This document shows, piece after piece, positions 6,846 to 10,506 of a stretch of 10,506 nucleotides of DNA. The first letter of the stretch is position 1, and the number at the start of each line of letters is the position of its first letter. The notes beneath the pieces are model-generated. The model worked only from the letters and a program-made list of their open reading frames with translations. It did no database searches and was not told the DNA's origin. Both the position numbers and the translations under genes were made by a program. Source of the DNA: Nitrospira sp. (GTDB lineage: Bacteria > Nitrospirota > Nitrospiria > Nitrospirales > Nitrospiraceae); NCBI GenBank assembly GCA_005116795.1, contig SWDL01000491.1:1-10506 (forward strand). The letters are read 5' to 3'.

Positions 6846-6999
6846 TAGGCTATGAGACCCACCGGGCCGGCACGGTCCCTCGCCCGCCTCGAAGGGCCCA
6901 TGATGGGGATGGCCGATATGGCGTCATGATCGCGATGCTTCGTCGCTCACCCCCCGACGCGACGCTTGGCCGGACCTCTATTCGGAGGCGTGGTCGGCT
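6846..6999 (+). other. Non-coding gap ahead of modB (only sizeable break in the gene row)
   Basis: This 154-bp stretch holds no convincing gene. In the modB frame it has stops at 6853 and 6901 and no usual start codon before GTG 7000, so it is not a missed modB N-terminus. It has GC-rich short palindromes (for example ATCGCGAT around 6929-6936) but no clear -35/-10 pair, ModE-type site or terminator T-run. It carries GGAGG at 6984-6988, the probable ribosome site for modB, 11 nt from the start. A short 25-codon reading frame from 6852 has no supporting signal. Confidence 0.5.
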
Positions 7000-7674
7000 G
7001 TGAATTGGCTCGCGATCGGCGTCACGCTCAAACTCGCGGCCCTCACGTCACTGATTCTTGTGGTGGTGGGACTGCCGATCGCCTACTGGCTCACGTTTTC
7101 ACGCCGGCGGTGGAAATTTCTGGTCGAGTCGGTGGTGGCACTCCCGCTCGTGCTGCCACCGACGGTCCTCGGATTTTATATCCTCGTCGCCATCGGGCCG
7201 CACAGCCCGTTCGGCCGATTCTACAGCGACGTGGTGGGGCATCCCCTGCCCTTCACCTTCGAAGGGCTCCTCCTGGCCTCCATCCTCTACAGTTTGCCTT
7301 TTGCCGTGCAGCCATTTGCGACGGCCTTCGATCAAGTGGATCGACGCCTCATCGAAGCTTCCTGGACACTGGGAGTCTCCCGTCTTCAGACGTTTGTCCG
7401 ATTGATCATCCCGCTCTCGACTGCCGGGGTGGTGACGGGAGTGGTGCTGAGCTTTGCCCATACGCTGGGGGAATTCGGGGTCGTGCTGATGGTCGGAGGC
7501 AACATCGAGGGTGTAACGAGGACCGTCTCCATCGATATCTACGATGAGGTACAGTCCCTCAACTACGCCGCGGCGGCCAAGACCGCGTTGTTTCTGCTCA
7601 TGGTGTCCTACGCGGTGTTGCTCCTCGTCTACGCGATGAACCGAAAGGTCTGGACCGTATGGCCGCAGAAATGA
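7000..7674 (+). CDS. modB: ModB, molybdate ABC transporter permease
   Basis: The 224-residue inner-membrane protein has about five membrane segments (residues near 8-31, 43-66, 88-108, 140-163 and 193-213). The EAA loop EASWTLGVSRLQTFVRLIIP (119-138) contacts the ATPase. The blocks ALPLVLPPTVLGFYIL and HTLGEFGVVLMVGGNI are typical of ModB. Length is that of the family. It starts at GTG 7000 with GGAGG 11 nt upstream; upstream in-frame stops and the lack of other starts fix this choice. It forms the membrane channel through which the anion from the binding protein passes. Its end overlaps modC by 16 nt, which implies linked translation. Confidence 0.95.
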   Translation: MNWLAIGVTLKLAALTSLILVVVGLPIAYWLTFSRRRWKFLVESVVALPLVLPPTVLGFYILVAIGPHSPFGRFYSDVVGHPLPFTFEGLLLASILYSLPFAVQPFATAFDQVDRRLIEASWTLGVSRLQTFVRLIIPLSTAGVVTGVVLSFAHTLGEFGVVLMVGGNIEGVTRTVSIDIYDEVQSLNYAAAAKTALFLLMVSYAVLLLVYAMNRKVWTVWPQK

Positions 7675-8756
7675 TCGTGGATATCGCAAAGACCTTTCCC
7701 GGCCGTCAGCCGATCACGGCGAGCCTGAAGGTCGCCCTGGACCCTTCGACCGTGTTGATCTTGTTTGGTCCCTCGGGATCGGGGAAAACGACGATTCTCC
7801 GTTGCCTGGCTGGATTGGAGCGGCCGGAGCGCGGTGTCATCCGGTGTGTCTCTCACACGTGGCTGGATACCGGCAGGGGCATCTGTCTGCCCCCTCAAGC
7901 GCGACGGATCGGCTACTTGCCCCAGGAGTATGCGCTGTTTCCGACCTACTCGGTGTCCGGCAATATCGGCTATGGCCTGTCCGGCCTGTCCTCGGAGGAG
8001 CGTCGCCGGCGTGTCGCCGAGGTGGTCACGCTGTTCCGTCTGGAGGGTCTTGAACATGCGAGGCCAGGGGAGCTGTCAGGCGGTCAGCAACAACGTGTAG
8101 CCTTGGCGAGGGCGGTGGCGAGACGCCCGCAGCTCCTCCTGCTGGATGAGCCGCTGTCGGCCTTAGACCTGCCCACCCGAGCGACCTTGCGCGCAGAACT
8201 TCGCACAATGTTGCGCCGGCTCGCCATCCCGGCCATCGTGGTGACGCACGATTGGGAAGAGGCCTTGACGTTGGGCGATCAGATGGCGGTCGTCAGCAAC
8301 GGCTGTGTGCGGCAAGTCGGTCCTCCCCAGAAGGTGTTCAGCCGTCCCCAGAACGCGGAGGTCGCCCGCATCGTCGGAATAGAGACGGTCGTGCAGGGGC
8401 GGATCATCGAGTCATGCCATGGGCTGGCCACTGTCGATGTGGGATCGGCCAAGCTCACGGCGCTTGCGAACGATGAATCGGGATCCGACGTCTTTGTCTG
8501 CATTCGAGCCGAAGATGTCACGCTTGAGATGGAAGGCATGGGCGTCACCAGCGCTCGCAATCGACTGGCCGGACAGGTCCGTGACGTGACGTCGCTCGGG
8601 GCCGTGGTTCGCGTCGGCATCGATTGCGGGTTCCTCCTCTCTGCGATGGTCACCCGCTCCGCGCTGGACGAGCTGCACCTCGCCCCAGGGACGCCGGTCG
8701 TGGCCGCCGTCAAGGCGGGGGCTGTGCATGTCGTTCCCCGCCGGGATCACGCGTAG
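7659..8756 (+). CDS. modC: ModC, molybdate ABC transporter ATPase with C-terminal TOBE/Mop domain
   Basis: The 365-residue cytoplasmic ATPase drives the importer. In order it shows Walker A GPSGSGKTT (37-45), Q-loop LPQEY (Q89), signature LSGGQQQR (139-146), Walker B LLLLDEP (159-165), D-loop SALD (167-170) and switch H197 (VTHDWEEA). After residue 298 comes one TOBE/Mop-like unit (SARNRLAGQVRDVTSLGAVV through AVKAGAVHVV), which in known ModC proteins binds molybdate in the regulatory region. The start at 7659 has GAAAGG 10 nt upstream; ATG 7671 (MIVDIAKTF) is a plausible alternative. The ModC identity rests on the ModA/ModB neighbours and the TOBE unit, since the ATPase core alone is shared with sulfate and other transporters. 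It is the last gene of the plus-strand row and ends 34 bp before a convergent gene. Confidence 0.94.
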   Translation: MAAEMIVDIAKTFPGRQPITASLKVALDPSTVLILFGPSGSGKTTILRCLAGLERPERGVIRCVSHTWLDTGRGICLPPQARRIGYLPQEYALFPTYSVSGNIGYGLSGLSSEERRRRVAEVVTLFRLEGLEHARPGELSGGQQQRVALARAVARRPQLLLLDEPLSALDLPTRATLRAELRTMLRRLAIPAIVVTHDWEEALTLGDQMAVVSNGCVRQVGPPQKVFSRPQNAEVARIVGIETVVQGRIIESCHGLATVDVGSAKLTALANDESGSDVFVCIRAEDVTLEMEGMGVTSARNRLAGQVRDVTSLGAVVRVGIDCGFLLSAMVTRSALDELHLAPGTPVVAAVKAGAVHVVPRRDHA

Positions 8757-8790
8757 GTCCTTCTCCGCTGAACACCGTGTCGTCCTCAGG
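8757..8790. other. 34-bp gap between convergent operons, no clear terminator
   Basis: The modC stop and the stop of the minus-strand lipoprotein face each other here. No GC stem followed by a T-run was seen on either strand; only a weak ACACCGTGT symmetry is present. Termination may be Rho-dependent or lie inside the opposing genes, so the two transcripts could overlap. Confidence 0.4.
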
Positions 8791-9519
8791 CTACGGGTGA
8801 TTCGGTGTCTTGTTCGAGTCTTTCACGGGATGCACCGGCATAGACGAAAGCGCTTCTCGATACCGAATCTGCAGCTCTTCCCGCTGGTCAGGGGCGAAGA
8901 GGCTTCCAGCCGACGTCACCTTGGCGAGGTACTCCTCCGGTTCGAAAATCACATCAAATGCGGCGGAGGCTTCCGGGACGTTGGGCATCTGACGGTCATA
9001 CTTGCCGATGTCCGGTCCGGGACTATGGATGTCATGCGCTTCACGCAGCGAAAGGTACAGAATCGGATCCCGGACTGAGAGCCACCCCGTCGTGGTCTCT
9101 TCATCACCGGTGTCCGTCGCCTGGCTCACGTGAAAAGAGACGCGCTCGCCGGGAGTCGCCTGGGCCAGCGCTTTGGTCAGCGGCGAGGCCAGAAAGGCGA
9201 TCTCTTCATCCCGGAATGCTCTTTTTCTGGGGGCCTCGCCGACGAACGTCCGATGGATCAGATTCCGCCGTTCCCAGACGCGGACTCCTCGGAGCAACGA
9301 GCCGACCTCGCTCGGGGTCAGTTGAGTCGGATGTGTGTTCGATGACGAATCGGGGTCCCGTTCCAGCCTGACCACGTTCAGTCCCGCTTGCAGGATGGTT
9401 CTTGCGTGCACCGGCGGCTGGCCGGCGCAACCGATGAGGGCTGAGAGCCCGGCGGTGACGAGGATGATGCTCAGCGGCCAAGCGCGGAACCGGTTCACGA
9501 ATGTATCGATGCGATTCAT
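8791..9519 (-). CDS. Uncharacterised lipoprotein of the porin/binding-protein cassette (copy B)
   Basis: This 242-residue protein has a signal peptide with a textbook lipobox LIGC (lipidated C31). It is a paralogue of the plus-strand lipoprotein at 3380-4030. Matching blocks are THPxxLxxSExxxLLxG (62-78), FRxxEIxxLAxxLxxAL (102-118), PGERV (123-127), GWLSVR (145-150), KYDRQMP (173-179) and FEP (192-194). It has about 25 extra residues at the C-terminus, including a helix-like stretch and an Asn/Lys/Pro-rich tail. It starts at ATG 9519, which overlaps the stop of the binding-protein gene (ATGA), and has AGGAGG 7 nt upstream, a strong ribosome site. No known domain was recognised. Conservation of the pairing with a ModA-type protein and a porin points to a shared job at the envelope. 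Confidence 0.85.
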   Translation of the reverse strand: MNRIDTFVNRFRAWPLSIILVTAGLSALIGCAGQPPVHARTILQAGLNVVRLERDPDSSSNTHPTQLTPSEVGSLLRGVRVWERRNLIHRTFVGEAPRKRAFRDEEIAFLASPLTKALAQATPGERVSFHVSQATDTGDEETTTGWLSVRDPILYLSLREAHDIHSPGPDIGKYDRQMPNVPEASAAFDVIFEPEEYLAKVTSAGSLFAPDQREELQIRYREALSSMPVHPVKDSNKTPNHP

Positions 9520-10346
9520 CGCCTTGCCTCCTCTCGTCGCTGAGCCAGACCGACCTCGGATGGGACCCGATCGAACCCATGCTCCTGCAGCAACGCCTGA
9601 ATCTGAGGCGTCACAAGAAATTCAATGAACTCGTGACCCCGCTCGACATTTCTGGACGTCCAGACGACCGCGACCCCGTATCGGATCGGAGTATGGGAAC
9701 CGACCGGGGCCGTATCCAGAATGCGGACGTTCGGATTGGAGACTGCGTCCGTGCGATAGACCACGCCCACCTCGGCCTCACCCTTGGCCACAAGATCGAG
9801 AACCGCTCTGGAGTGCTCTCCATACACATACTGTGATCGGAGGAGCTGATCGAGCTGCGAGTACTTCAGGAATTGCGCGGCCACCTTGCCGACCGATGAT
9901 GTCTTGGGATCACCGACGGCGATGCGCCGCACCGGAATCGTCTTGAGGTCATTGATCGACATAATGGGGGCGGGGAGGGGGGCTCCGGTCACCAAGACCA
10001 GCGCGGTGCCGGCATACACCCGCTTCGTCCCGGTGATGACCAACCCCTTGTGGTCCAACTGGTCCACCTCCTCATGCAGGGAAGGGAGGAAGACGTCGAC
10101 CGGCGCGCCTTGCTCGATCTGATCGCGGAGACTCTGAGAGGGACCGTAGACGATCCGGACGTTCAGGCCACGGTGGTCCGCTTCAAAGAGAGGGACAATC
10201 TTCCGCAGCGCGTCTTTCAGGCTGTTCGCTGCGGCGATCGTGAGGGTCTCGGACTGTTCCGCATGCGCCGGCGGGGCCGCCCCGATGGACGTCGCTGCCA
10301 CACCGAGAAACAGCAGTAGGGCGAAGAGGTGACGTCGTGGCGTCAT
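9516..10346 (-). CDS. Second ModA-family periplasmic oxyanion-binding protein
   Basis: The 276-residue protein has a signal peptide ending PPAHA (cleavage near residue 29). Its mature part has the ModA-type loops TLTIAAANSLKDAL (34-47), YGPSQSLRDQIEQGAPVDVF (67-86), VGDPKTSSVGKVAAQF (144-159) and LDLVAKGEAEVGVVYRTDAV (183-202). The loop SxS is present as GPSQS rather than GSSG, so the oxyanion pocket appears retained but modified. The start at 10346 has AAGGAG 7 nt upstream. It lies 39 nt after the end of the second porin gene and overlaps the lipoprotein gene, so the three form one operon. No permease or ATPase follows on this strand, so it probably serves the ModBC encoded next door, or another permease elsewhere. 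Molybdate, tungstate or a related anion is likely; the exact ligand is open. Confidence 0.88.
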   Translation of the reverse strand: MTPRRHLFALLLFLGVAATSIGAAPPAHAEQSETLTIAAANSLKDALRKIVPLFEADHRGLNVRIVYGPSQSLRDQIEQGAPVDVFLPSLHEEVDQLDHKGLVITGTKRVYAGTALVLVTGAPLPAPIMSINDLKTIPVRRIAVGDPKTSSVGKVAAQFLKYSQLDQLLRSQYVYGEHSRAVLDLVAKGEAEVGVVYRTDAVSNPNVRILDTAPVGSHTPIRYGVAVVWTSRNVERGHEFIEFLVTPQIQALLQEHGFDRVPSEVGLAQRREEARR

Positions 10347-10385
10347 TGGTGTGCTCCTTGTGGTCTCTGAGTCACGGGTCGTGCG

Positions 10386-10506
10386 TTAGAAAAAGAACTG
10401 GTACTGGACATTGATCCGATTTTCGATGAGATCGCTGCCGAACCCCGGCAGGCTCTCAAATGGGAGCCGATCCGGCGCGCCTCCGCCGCTCCCCATGGTG
10501 ATGTGG
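10386..10506 (-). CDS. Second OprP-like outer-membrane porin, C-terminal end (partial)
   Basis: Only the last 39 codons and the stop TAA are inside the window. The translated end includes ITMGSGGGAPDRLPF and then LIENRINVQYQFFF. This aligns with the end of the porin at 4027-5694, which has TAMGTGGF and LVENRLRIQYEIFF, so the two are paralogues. The terminal phenylalanine and alternating hydrophobic pattern mark the last beta-strand of a barrel. It is the upstream member of the minus-strand row with the binding protein and lipoprotein. The piece is too short to be found by ORF length filters. The rest of the gene lies beyond the right edge. Confidence 0.82.
   Translation of the reverse strand, partial: HITMGSGGGAPDRLPFESLPGFGSDLIENRINVQYQFFF

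Noticed and set aside
6846..6999. Moco (molybdenum cofactor) riboswitch before modB
   Set aside because: The context is right, but I could not match the known conserved core by eye; a covariance search would be needed, so it is not called.
1..10506. CRISPR arrays, tRNA or rRNA genes, insertion sequences
   Set aside because: No regularly spaced repeats, no cloverleaf or rRNA-like segments, and no transposase motifs were seen on either strand.

Overview
The window is about 10.5 kb of GC-rich, tightly packed Gram-negative DNA. It contains OprP-like porins with C-terminal phenylalanines, lipoproteins with lipoboxes, and periplasmic binding proteins with signal peptides. The overall style (molybdate transport next to OprP-type porins, a short TCACGCC-type repeat, and a histidine kinase/response regulator pair) suggests Nitrospirota, probably a Nitrospira-like nitrite oxidiser. 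That assignment is an impression from the protein sequences and was not tested by any search.

Layout. Positions 1-1240 (minus) hold the first third of a response regulator and, upstream of it, a short histidine kinase that seems to have lost most of its periplasmic sensor and its second membrane segment. Positions 1241-1343 are a divergent control region with a cluster of TTGTCA/TGACAA half-sites and an inverted repeat. From 1344 to 8756 (plus) runs one long, mostly overlapping gene row: a cytoplasmic regulator (XRE helix-turn-helix joined to a molybdate-binding-like domain), a divergent ModA-like binding protein, a lipoprotein, an OprP-like porin, a canonical ModA, a small lipoprotein, then ModB and ModC. 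The only sizeable break in the row is 154 bp just before modB.

From the right edge back to 8791 (minus) a second gene row converges on the first: the end of a second OprP-like porin, a second ModA-family binding protein, and a lipoprotein clearly related to the one in the first row. The two rows therefore each carry a porin + binding protein + lipoprotein set, with a single ModBC permease/ATPase between them.

Reading of the system. The established part is a molybdate/tungstate ABC importer (ModABC) with a likely metal-oxyanion-sensing repressor. The unusual part is the duplicated envelope set: porin in the outer membrane, an uncharacterised lipoprotein, and extra binding proteins. The inference is an envelope-spanning oxyanion uptake system in which the porin admits the anion, the lipoprotein may link porin and binding protein, and several binding proteins with different pockets feed one permease. 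The recurring lipoprotein family is the part most likely to be undescribed.
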